Numbered from the stretch's first letter, positions 17,516-26,345 are shown. The stretch: DNA of 41,737 bases from an uncultured Candidatus Marinamargulisbacteria bacterium (GCA_902558105.1 CACECR010000008.1:1-41737); one strand, 5' to 3'. Numbers and translations: made by a program. The notes: generated by a model from the sequence alone, not told the origin.

Positions 17516-19909
17516 GTGAGTAAAATTATTCTGGGAATAGATGCGAGTTTAGGGAGTAATAGCGTAAAAAGTGTACGTAGTGACTCTTCTTTTAAGCCTG
17601 CTTCTCCCCAAGATGTCAATGCCCTAAGTAAAATGTCTACAGGTATGATGAATTTGCTTAAAGAAAAGGCATCCGCACAACAGGCTCCTACTATTCCACA
17701 AGATACGCAGTCGAGTACACCGAGGCCGTATTGGATACCTGCAGATATTCAGACTGCTGGTCAGGAAAGTATCGATTACAACCAGAACTTTCGCGCTGTT
17801 AAAGACAATATTGATCCTGTATTGACAGAACTAACTCTACGGGAAATGAGAAGCTCTGGTACGGATGACACTCAAGAGCTTAAGGCCACAATTACTTTCT
17901 TAAGGGAACTGAAAGATATGCCGTGTAACACCCCCCAAGAGATATCTGATATTAAAGCTATTCTAAAAGAAAATAAAAAAATAATTAAAAATTTGTTTTC
18001 TGACGAGTCAAAAAGTTCGGATCTGCAGCTCCTAGTAGACTCTATAACTACATTGAAGGGTAAAAAAGGTAGATTAGGGACACTTAGAAGATTCACCTTT
18101 TCAATCAGAGATAGTGTGAGAAAAACAATTAAGAAATCATCAACGTTAGCTATTAAGAAGATGAAGCAAGCGGGTGACGTTGATGCTGTAGATTTAATGG
18201 AGAAACCGCTTGAAACAATCGATTTTTCAGAGGAAATACAAGGTGCCTTAGATAGCCTTTTTAAAGATTTTGCAAGTTCCTCAACTGTTAATCCTGGTGC
18301 TAAGAATGCCTTCGATACCTACTGTCAAGAAGGTAATGTTAATCTTGCGTCGCTGTATCTTCGACGAGAAGGAAGGCCTCTCCTTAGAGCGGCTATAGGG
18401 ACTCAAAAAACTACGAATATAGCTGAGGCAATATCTAAACAGGTGATGACAAAGCTAGAAGGCGCAGTAATCACCCGTGACCAAACCATTGAAATTCCTG
18501 TAATAAGTGCAGGTGTATTGGGTTTAGGAGTTGGTTTAAGTAAGGGGACAGCAGTGTCCGTTAAGGAGGGGACCTTAACACTTGAAACTACAAGAGGCAT
18601 TAAAACTACTGCGAAAATTGGGGTTGATGGAGCCCTTAGCTTGAATGTTTCACTCACAGGAGAACAGTCAAAACGTCAAGAATTTGATACCAAAGAATTA
18701 AAAACAGAATTAATGGATGCCGCAAAAAGTACAATCATCAAACTTCTCACTAGGACGATGGGGGATAAGATTGATCTTAGTGAGTTGAAGGCTGCTAAAA
18801 GTATGATGAGCAGCGGAAGCAATAGTGCTAGCAGTATTTATTCGAGGGGGAGCCGTGATATTAGAGAAATGGAGTCGCGTATATTAGATGGATCACAATC
18901 GCTTATTAATGCTGAGGGTACTGAAGCTAATTTGGTTCTGATGCATAAGGAAGCAGAGAGTGAGGCTTACGGAAAGATTCTTGGCGCAATAGAAAGATAC
19001 CAATCAGAAGGGCCAAGAGCTGCCGATGCTAAAACGACTTATAAAACAACTTTTGAGGTTGCTGTTAATTCTTTTGGAGGAAACTTAACTGGCAAATTAA
19101 CAGTTTCCAAGCAATGGAATGGAGATCGACAGTTGAGTTTTAAGGGAGTAGTAACAGGTCAATCGCTTGTGGTTCGTCATACAAAAGGGGTGGGTGGCTC
19201 AACAGTTGATATTGAAACAGATTTGAGTGCGTCTAGATTGAAATCAATCATAGAAGAGCGGGCTGGCGGAGAATCCCCTCAATCAGATGATTCGGGTGAG
19301 GTTAAAGACTTTGAAGGTCTTATGAGCGATCTCTCAACAGATGGTGCGCTAGATGAAGGTCTTGAGTCTAAGGCTCATGGAAGACTAGAAGAAGAGAGAG
19401 GTGCTCAAGAGGACAAAGTGGTTACTGAAAGAATGAAAGAACTTGGACTCGAACCAGGACAAACTGGAAAAACGTATTTAAAAGTTGGTGGTAAGTATGT
19501 GAAAATATGTACGTTCGATTTAGAAGATGAAGCCGGCACACCAGTTAGAAGCAGTGTTTTAGGGAACTTGCAGGGTGTTTATGCTGATAAAACTAATATT
19601 CACAAAAAATCAAATATTAAATATACAGGAAAGGCCGGTCTAGATCAGGCAATTAAGACACTAAAGTATGAAGTACGTAATAAGAGAGGACACTCATTTG
19701 TTGAGGAACAATCACTCTTCTTTGACACCATCACAAAAAGAGCTACCTCCTCTGACGCTAAGGAAAGGGCCCGTTTTGAAACAGAATTAGAGGGTTTAGG
19801 ATTAAGTGATAAATTCGATGAATTGCAGGCTTTAGCTTCCTCAGCCCGCTTAGATGTTCCTGGTCGCAATAAGGCAATCGCTAGAATTCTTTTAGAGTCA
19901 TCAGCATAG
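17516..19909 (+). CDS. Large hypothetical protein, candidate effector
   Basis: 797-aa ORF (GTG start uncertain); Ser/Lys-rich N-terminus without a signal peptide; two beta-rich segments (IEIPVISAGVLGLGVGLSKGTAVSV..., YKTTFEVAVNSFGGNLTGKLTVSK...). Confidence 0.75.
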   Translation: MSKIILGIDASLGSNSVKSVRSDSSFKPASPQDVNALSKMSTGMMNLLKEKASAQQAPTIPQDTQSSTPRPYWIPADIQTAGQESIDYNQNFRAVKDNIDPVLTELTLREMRSSGTDDTQELKATITFLRELKDMPCNTPQEISDIKAILKENKKIIKNLFSDESKSSDLQLLVDSITTLKGKKGRLGTLRRFTFSIRDSVRKTIKKSSTLAIKKMKQAGDVDAVDLMEKPLETIDFSEEIQGALDSLFKDFASSSTVNPGAKNAFDTYCQEGNVNLASLYLRREGRPLLRAAIGTQKTTNIAEAISKQVMTKLEGAVITRDQTIEIPVISAGVLGLGVGLSKGTAVSVKEGTLTLETTRGIKTTAKIGVDGALSLNVSLTGEQSKRQEFDTKELKTELMDAAKSTIIKLLTRTMGDKIDLSELKAAKSMMSSGSNSASSIYSRGSRDIREMESRILDGSQSLINAEGTEANLVLMHKEAESEAYGKILGAIERYQSEGPRAADAKTTYKTTFEVAVNSFGGNLTGKLTVSKQWNGDRQLSFKGVVTGQSLVVRHTKGVGGSTVDIETDLSASRLKSIIEERAGGESPQSDDSGEVKDFEGLMSDLSTDGALDEGLESKAHGRLEEERGAQEDKVVTERMKELGLEPGQTGKTYLKVGGKYVKICTFDLEDEAGTPVRSSVLGNLQGVYADKTNIHKKSNIKYTGKAGLDQAIKTLKYEVRNKRGHSFVEEQSLFFDTITKRATSSDAKERARFETELEGLGLSDKFDELQALASSARLDVPGRNKAIARILLESSA

Positions 19910-20045
19910 TCATTTCAAGAAAAAAGAATGATACTAATATCTATGTAGAAAAAAGTGCTTTTATTACGATTAGATGTGTCACTATTAACGTAGAGTTTAT
20001 TTATGATTCGGCACTGAAAATTTACTAAAATACCTCATTTTAATA

Positions 20046-20400
20046 GTGCCTGAGATCCGTTGGAAAGTCTTTTTATACAGTGATGATAATATTGATGATA
20101 TTCATAATATGCTGATTAACTTCAGTTTTACATTTCCTGAAGGGAATAATGCCTCGGCTGCTGGATTAGGGGGCAACTCTAAGGGTTTCTCAATAGTTCT
20201 GATAATTCTTTTGATATATTACATTCTGGCATATCAAAATCTAATGTAACTATTGAAGGCTGTTCAAATTCTTAAAGTCAAGATGTCTACGTAAATGGAT
20301 GTATTCTCTTTTGCAGCCGTTAATGGGTCAAGCATCAGCTTAATGAAATATTTTTTTGTTTAAAAAAATTATTAGTGTTATTAGACAAAAAAACTCTTAT
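20046..20400 (+). pseudogene. Possible decayed coding remnant
   Basis: Short ORF FTFPEGNNASAAGLGGNSKGFS appears to continue in another frame as NSSDNSFDILHSGISKSNVTIEGCSNS(stop)SQDVYVNGC. Confidence 0.3.
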
Positions 20401-20403
20401 AAA

Positions 20404-21318
20404 TTACTTTAGTCTTCCGCTTTTGACATCATGTATTTCTGTAAGGGTGTCAATTCCCACGATCGTGTTATTTTCTTTTATAGAAGACTCAATGTCGATC
20501 ATAGTGCTTCCATCTGAGTATTCTTTTTCGGTAATATTTTCAATGATACTTATTTTTTTGATGATTTTTGAAATTTGAAATGCGTTTTCATTAATGTTGA
20601 TTAACATTTTTTTTAGTGATTTGTCTTCAATTTTATTTTGTGCAATTGAGGCTCCTGTTGTAATTGGAACGAGTAGATTGTTAATGTGATGATTTAATGT
20701 TGTTATTAATTTCTTTAATGTGGTAATTTCAGTTTGTTTTTTTTCTTGTATTAGTTCGATATTTTTATTATAACTTTTGTTGAGTTCTGTTTCGTATTTA
20801 ATCTGTTCTCGAGCTAACATTATAAGGAAAATTACAATTAATACACATGAAATTAGCCAAATGATTTCACCTAAATTTGAAATACTTTCATTAGTATTGA
20901 TTATATTTAAGTTCATTAGATAAAATGTTTTTAGTGTGATCATCGAACTAAATACAATCGATGTACCTATGATTCTTTTTTTAATTTCAGATGGATAAAA
21001 AAGTACAATTGGTAAAAATAAAAAAGGTGCATATACGCTTAATACATGACTTTTTACTCCAAGAAAGGTTCCATATATCAGAAGAGCCAAGCTGCCCCAG
21101 ACGATGAGGTTAAATCTTGCGAAGTCATATTTATTATACTGATTTAAAAGTAACGTTAATAAATATCCGATAGTTAGTGGTATTACAAGTAAGCCTAGAA
21201 CTTTATTAATTAGTAAATAAAATACAAAAATAAATGGAAATGTTGTAAGGCTAAGTACTATTGAAATAATATTGGTAAGATCTTTTTTTGATGTTTTATC
21301 TATATTAATTTTAGACAT
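20404..21318 (-). CDS. Multi-pass membrane protein with histidine-kinase DHp-like segment, no ATPase domain
   Basis: 304 aa; several hydrophobic helices then ITTLNHHINNLLVPITTGASIAQ, similar to HisKA H-boxes; ORF ends without N/G boxes. Confidence 0.55.
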   Translation of the reverse strand: MSKINIDKTSKKDLTNIISIVLSLTTFPFIFVFYLLINKVLGLLVIPLTIGYLLTLLLNQYNKYDFARFNLIVWGSLALLIYGTFLGVKSHVLSVYAPFLFLPIVLFYPSEIKKRIIGTSIVFSSMITLKTFYLMNLNIINTNESISNLGEIIWLISCVLIVIFLIMLAREQIKYETELNKSYNKNIELIQEKKQTEITTLKKLITTLNHHINNLLVPITTGASIAQNKIEDKSLKKMLININENAFQISKIIKKISIIENITEKEYSDGSTMIDIESSIKENNTIVGIDTLTEIHDVKSGRLK

Positions 21319-21405
21319 TACGTTAAGTATAAAGGATTTTATTTATTTTTAAAATGTTTAAAATTTGTTATGGTTATGTTAAAAGTTTTTTGATTTATAT
21401 ATTAT

Positions 21406-22692
21406 TTAATTGTATCTTTTAATAGATTTTGCCCACCATGGTTGAGCGAACCAAGTTTCTAAACAAGAAATAATTTGTTCGAGATCTTCTCGATCTCTCT
21501 GTTCACAAGTTTCTAATAAAATTCTTTTGTGAGTTTTAAAAAAATCATATAGATCATTACATTCTCTCAATACTTGTGTTTTTGCTTCTGTATATCCAAT
21601 TCTTTTTCCTAGAATAGTTTTAAGGCTTCCTATAGGGTCTCTTTTCCATAATATGGAGGCTCTTGTTTGTTCAACTGCATTAAATAAAGCAATTCCATCT
21701 TCAGCTTCTTTTTTATACGATACGACATCATTAAAAAAACCGATATGTTTTGCAGATGTATCAATTAAAGCCTTTAATATACGATATTTTTTGGAATAAT
21801 ACGTAAAGTCATGTGTAATGATTCCATTTGTTTTCATACTCGTAATGGCCATCATTTGAGCTAATACGGCGCCACTTGCTTCTGGTCTTACATATTTAAG
21901 TGTATCTTTCGATCCAGCTGATACGTATTCTTCAACGCTTAACTTACCAACTTCTAAACGTAGGTCATATAATTTTTCACATACAACGGCTTGAAGATAA
22001 TTGTTAAATTCTTCTTGTAAATCTGTATCATTACAAAAGTCAGGATATTTTTCTCTGAATTCAATAATGGCTTGTACACGTGGAAAAATCTTCGAAGGAC
22101 TTTCATTTTTGAGGGCTGCTATCATTGCTTCATTTTGTTTGATTATTGTTTCAATATATTTATTACTACCACTGTGTTGGATATCAGCATCATCGTCGTT
22201 AGCAAATAAAATTTGCATAAATTCACTTAGCCTTTCTAAATGAATCTCGTTTTGACTTAAGATAAGTGGATAACAGGTTTCAATCAATCCAACAACATCA
22301 GTACCTTTTAAAATTTCTTTTCGTTTGCCGGTATATAATTTTTGTTCGATAGCAAGTTTAAACACTTTTTCTCTGACTTTAGTATTTTTTTTGTCTTCAG
22401 GCACTGGTGGATCAATTGTTTTTAAATCGAATTCTTCTAAGTCTCCAACTGGAATCATAATAGTGCGAAATGGACAATATTGTGTCATAGGGCCTAATTG
22501 TTGAGGTTTTTTAGTATGGTTTACTGAAAAAACTGTTGAATAACTTCTTGATTGAGGAAGTATAAAAGTTTGCAAATTTTGTGGATTTGTTTTTTCACTA
22601 ATTAATCTACTAAACCTTGGTAAGCTTTGACTACTGAATAAACTACTAAACCTTGGTAAGTTTTGACTACTGAATCGTATTGCAGCTCGCAT
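21406..22692 (-). CDS. Class I terpene synthase-like protein with presequence-like N-terminal extension
   Basis: 428 aa; DDDAD (aa 166-170) in LSEFMQILFANDDDAD, NDVVSYKKE (aa 321-329, NDxxSxxxE), C-terminal WFAQPWWAKSIKRY; N-terminus MRAAIRFSSQNLPRFSS...QSRSYST. Confidence 0.75.
   Translation of the reverse strand: MRAAIRFSSQNLPRFSSLFSSQSLPRFSRLISEKTNPQNLQTFILPQSRSYSTVFSVNHTKKPQQLGPMTQYCPFRTIMIPVGDLEEFDLKTIDPPVPEDKKNTKVREKVFKLAIEQKLYTGKRKEILKGTDVVGLIETCYPLILSQNEIHLERLSEFMQILFANDDDADIQHSGSNKYIETIIKQNEAMIAALKNESPSKIFPRVQAIIEFREKYPDFCNDTDLQEEFNNYLQAVVCEKLYDLRLEVGKLSVEEYVSAGSKDTLKYVRPEASGAVLAQMMAITSMKTNGIITHDFTYYSKKYRILKALIDTSAKHIGFFNDVVSYKKEAEDGIALFNAVEQTRASILWKRDPIGSLKTILGKRIGYTEAKTQVLRECNDLYDFFKTHKRILLETCEQRDREDLEQIISCLETWFAQPWWAKSIKRYN
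22606..22677 (-). repeat. 36-bp tandem duplication in the N-terminal coding region
   Basis: ctactaaaccttggtaag(c/t)tttgactactgaa repeated; encodes (SSQNLPRFSSLF)(SSQSLPRFSRLI). Confidence 0.85.
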
Positions 22693-22996
22693 TGATTTCC
22701 CTTTTCATCATTTTAACGCCCGTGGTTACATCGTGTGTTGACATAACATATTATAGAATATTTTGATATAGAAAAAAAATAACATAAATTATTTTTTTTT
22801 CAAGCTTTTTTTATTTAAAAATTTTCGAATCATATAAAATATTGATTACAAGTATTAATCTATTTTTTGTTTTAGTTATTTCAAGTTTAGCCTTTTGCTA
22901 GTGCTAGTTTTAGTCTTGTAATATTATAATTCTTATCACTTTATATGTTATTTAAAAATTATTTTTTTTGTTTTAATATAAATTAAATTATATGTG

Positions 22997-23028
22997 TTGA
23001 CACTTTTTTGTTTTAGTGATTATATATT
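22997..23028 (+). promoter_or_regulatory. Candidate sigma70-type promoter for the 985-aa gene
   Basis: TTGACA (22997-23002), about 18-20 bp spacer, TATATA/TATATT (23021-23028), about 75 bp upstream of the ATG. Confidence 0.45.
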
Positions 23029-23103
23029 CTTTTTTATTAATTTAGTAAAATTTATTTTTATTTTAAATTGATAGCTTTTCAATAATAAATGAGGGTTATA
23101 ATT

Positions 23104-26046
23104 ATGGATGCTATAGGTAATCAATTATCAGCAATTAAAGGTAATGCTGGTTTTAATTCTAAACTTTATCAAGGTAAAGTGGAATTTCTAAATATGAATG
23201 ATGGAAACTTCTATGCTTCTTTTGGTAATAATGAAAAGTTGGCGGACTCGTTTTCAAATAGTTTGTATTCTATTGGAATAAAAGGTGGATCTGGTAATAA
23301 AAAATTTGTTAAGTGTCATTTAAGTGATAAACCTGGTGATTTTGGAGTAGTTTTGACTCCTACAAATATGAACTCTTTAAAAACTAAAGGGATATGGTCT
23401 CAGTTAATGGTGCGTCCAAGACCGCCGTTATCTGCTCAGCATTTAGGGCCTGTGTCAGGTGGTGCCCCTGCGGCAAGTCAACACCATATTGGAATTACTC
23501 CAGTTTCTTCTGATTCTGGCCAATTTACACTTTCTAGTATACAAGGTACGGGTGTTCTTAGGCGAGGTAGTGATAGTAAAGAAAGTATCTATCGGTGTAA
23601 ACCTTTATCTGATGGGGGTGTTCAAATTTATAAGGACAATCCGTCTTCCCCTGTTTTTTATGCATCACCTATACCAACTTTATATTATCGACTGGAAATG
23701 CTCGAACAATGGCAACCCGGAATGTGCCAAATTATTAGCTCGGAAGTGATGGCTGAAATCCAAAATCCTGAAAATACTGGTGTTAGTGTGGTTCTTCCCT
23801 CTCAATTTAATGGAGCAGAGTATCCGAGTCCTGCTTCTGTTATTGATAAAGTTCAATTGTACACGAGTGATCGTACAGGGGGACCACGTGGTCAATTAGC
23901 ATGTGACCCTGGTGTGGCTCAATTCATACTAGATAATGCGACTCAATCTGGTAAACCAGATGGAATTAATGCTCTTTCGGATGTATTAACTGAATTAAAT
24001 AGTGGTGCAGCACCTGAAAAACAATTTCAATTGGTGAATGGTTATTTAAAGGTGCCTACGCTTTCTGAACATGAACAAGCGATGTGTTTAGCTATATTAG
24101 AGTCAATATTAGGCTTGGTTAAATCGTTACATACGAAAGGTGTGGTGACGGATGGGTTTGATCCAGCTCTTGCTTCTTTTTCTTCAGATTCACAGCCTGT
24201 GAATTTATTTTATGCATCGGCCGTACCTGTAAATTATGGAGGTACTTTTAATTCCTCTCCACAAAAAATGGAACTAGCTCGAGCTGTTTCAAAAAGACTG
24301 TTAGTTGCCCAATATTATGGCGCTATAATGAAGGCTTATGAGTATAAATTGCCAGACTCTCCAAAGGCGAAGGTCTTATTGATGCCATTGGGTGGGGGTG
24401 TTTTCAGTAATAAGCCGAAAGATATTGCCGATGCCATGAAGTTGGCTATGGTGCTGGCACAGGAGAAATTAACACCAGAGGTTTATGATAACTCTCTTGA
24501 TGTTCAGGTTCTGTTATGGGATGGTAAAAGTCATGAGGGCAGTCGTATTAGACCGGATGAGTATGAAACTTATCAGACTTATTTTCCAGAAAGTTTGCAT
24601 AAATCTCGTTCGGAAGAAGGGGGAGCTGCTGTGGACTTGTTTCCAACAGAGGGTGGTGCACCTGCAGATCTTAGTTCAGTTGCGTTAGATCGTAGCTCTC
24701 CGGAAGCATTTAGACGATCTACAATCATGAATATTATTGCTAAATTGAGTCCTGGAAACTATGAGTTTTATATAGATCCTCCTCGTTTTGTTGAAGCGCC
24801 AGCTATGAAGTGTTGTATAATTAAACATGCAACTAATACGTTTAAATTAGTTACAGGTGAAGATCATACCTTATATGACTCTGAGGCTACTCCTGAAAAC
24901 TTTGAACGATTAGATTCGTTTTCTTCTTATATATTAAGACCTTATGGTGCGATAAGTCGTTCTGCGGATATTATGGCAGCTCCGGGAGTAGAAAATCTAG
25001 TGAGGGCTTACTGGATCGATGAAGGGTACCCAGCGGCAACAAATCCTTTACAATTTGTTTCTAATGACGAATTAAGACGCCGTGTTGATCGTTGGAGCCC
25101 TATGGGAATTGGAGCTATTCACGATGCTCAACCCGTATTAGCCACTGCAACGTCTGCTGACTCTGTTCAAATTACTGTGCCAGATAATTATTGGAAGCTT
25201 GCAAGTTGTTTGCAGTCACTAGAAAATGAGGATGAGTTGCCTGGTGAATTTAAAAACTTATTATCGGTGCTTACATTTTCCATCAGTACTTGTCCGGTTA
25301 TGGTGCAATTGGAGAATGAAGAGTGGCGTATTGTTGATGCTTGTATTGTGGATCAGAATCTAAGCCAGCTTCCGTTTACGAAGGAACCTTTAAGAAAAGT
25401 AGCTGGTAAGGTCAACCATAAAGTATTATTAGCTGAAGACGTTTCAGATATGCTTGCTAAGGTTGGTGGTTCTGAGGAATCTTTCTCAACATTGGATCAC
25501 TCGTTACGTTGTTTAGACCTTGATACAGAGCCAGGATTTGAGTTATTACCTGACTTTTTGAGAGCACTGGGTCCTTCTTTACAATTATTAAGAAAGGCTT
25601 ATGATGGTAAACCTCAGATTCAAGTTGTTAAGCCAGAGGGAATTTTGCCAGAACAATGGGCGGGTATTTCTAGACTTTTGTACGATTCGATGCTAGGTGG
25701 TTCTGTTGATGGTTCTAACAGTGGGTCTGCAAATGTTTATTTGAATCAAGATTTATCTAACACAATTATTCAATCAATGACAGAGTCTCATTCTAGTTTT
25801 ACATGTGTTAATATGCCTGGAGTTGTTATTCAATCTGGAAGAGGAGAAAGTGGTGCTAAATGGATTAACTGGGACAACAAAGGTGATGTTGTTCAGGTAT
25901 CGATTCATCCTGTTACTCGTGAAATGCGTTTCTTTAAAAAGAAAGATGGTGAGTGGGAGATCTTTTTTCCTAAACTGGGGGATGTTTTTCCTGAAGGTTT
26001 AACACCGACATCAACACCTGTTTCCGGCCGACGTCATCATTATTAA
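23104..26046 (+). CDS. Large hypothetical protein with macrodomain-like core (candidate effector)
   Basis: ORF of 985 aa from 23089; ATG 23104 (MDAIGNQ) has the better-placed gaggg. Contains KAKVLLMPLGGGVFSNKPKDIADAMKLAMVLAQ...LDVQVLLWDG. Confidence 0.75.
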   Translation: MDAIGNQLSAIKGNAGFNSKLYQGKVEFLNMNDGNFYASFGNNEKLADSFSNSLYSIGIKGGSGNKKFVKCHLSDKPGDFGVVLTPTNMNSLKTKGIWSQLMVRPRPPLSAQHLGPVSGGAPAASQHHIGITPVSSDSGQFTLSSIQGTGVLRRGSDSKESIYRCKPLSDGGVQIYKDNPSSPVFYASPIPTLYYRLEMLEQWQPGMCQIISSEVMAEIQNPENTGVSVVLPSQFNGAEYPSPASVIDKVQLYTSDRTGGPRGQLACDPGVAQFILDNATQSGKPDGINALSDVLTELNSGAAPEKQFQLVNGYLKVPTLSEHEQAMCLAILESILGLVKSLHTKGVVTDGFDPALASFSSDSQPVNLFYASAVPVNYGGTFNSSPQKMELARAVSKRLLVAQYYGAIMKAYEYKLPDSPKAKVLLMPLGGGVFSNKPKDIADAMKLAMVLAQEKLTPEVYDNSLDVQVLLWDGKSHEGSRIRPDEYETYQTYFPESLHKSRSEEGGAAVDLFPTEGGAPADLSSVALDRSSPEAFRRSTIMNIIAKLSPGNYEFYIDPPRFVEAPAMKCCIIKHATNTFKLVTGEDHTLYDSEATPENFERLDSFSSYILRPYGAISRSADIMAAPGVENLVRAYWIDEGYPAATNPLQFVSNDELRRRVDRWSPMGIGAIHDAQPVLATATSADSVQITVPDNYWKLASCLQSLENEDELPGEFKNLLSVLTFSISTCPVMVQLENEEWRIVDACIVDQNLSQLPFTKEPLRKVAGKVNHKVLLAEDVSDMLAKVGGSEESFSTLDHSLRCLDLDTEPGFELLPDFLRALGPSLQLLRKAYDGKPQIQVVKPEGILPEQWAGISRLLYDSMLGGSVDGSNSGSANVYLNQDLSNTIIQSMTESHSSFTCVNMPGVVIQSGRGESGAKWINWDNKGDVVQVSIHPVTREMRFFKKKDGEWEIFFPKLGDVFPEGLTPTSTPVSGRRHHY

Positions 26047-26065
26047 ACCAATTTTAATTTCTTTT

Positions 26066-26093
26066 ATTGTGAAGGTGCTAGCACCTTCACAAT
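26066..26093. repeat. Perfect 28-bp palindrome
   Basis: ATTGTGAAGGTGCTAGCACCTTCACAAT equals its own reverse complement; lies just after the macrodomain-like gene. Confidence 0.95.
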
Positions 26094-26195
26094 AACGGTA
26101 ATTGTTAATGTAAAATGGGTTCATTGGACTTGAATATCGCTGATTAATCTTCCCCAGGGTCGGCGCTCTTCGTTTTGAATCCCATCTAAGAAAGC

Positions 26196-26219
26196 AAAAA
26201 ACTGGCATCAAACCAGTTT
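26196..26219 (-). terminator. Rho-independent terminator downstream of tRNA-Ser
   Basis: Minus strand: AAACTGG-TTTGATG-CCAGTTTTTT. Confidence 0.7.
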
Positions 26220-26243
26220 ATGTTAGTCCTATTGTGTTAGTGG

Positions 26244-26331
26244 TGGCGGAGAGTAAGGGATTCGAACCCCTGGAACCTTGCGGCTCAACAGTTTTCAAGA
26301 CTGCCGCATTCGACCACTCTGCCAACTCTCC
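26244..26331 (-). tRNA. tRNA-Ser (anticodon TGA), CCA encoded
   Basis: Minus strand GGAGAGTTGGCAGAGTGGTCGAATGCGGCAGTCTTGAAAACTGTTGAGCCGCAAGGTTCCAGGGGTTCGAATCCCTTACTCTCCGCCA; class II long variable arm. Confidence 0.95.
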
Positions 26332-26345
26332 GTAGACAATAATAT

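Noticed and set aside
17259-17619. Minus-strand ORFs across the 138-aa gene and the gap to the 797-aa gene
   Set aside because: Antisense, low-complexity Ser/Leu/Phe composition, no start signals.
26011-26211. 66-aa minus-strand ORF across the 28-bp palindrome
   Set aside because: No homology-like pattern or ribosome-binding site; crosses the palindrome and an effector gene end.
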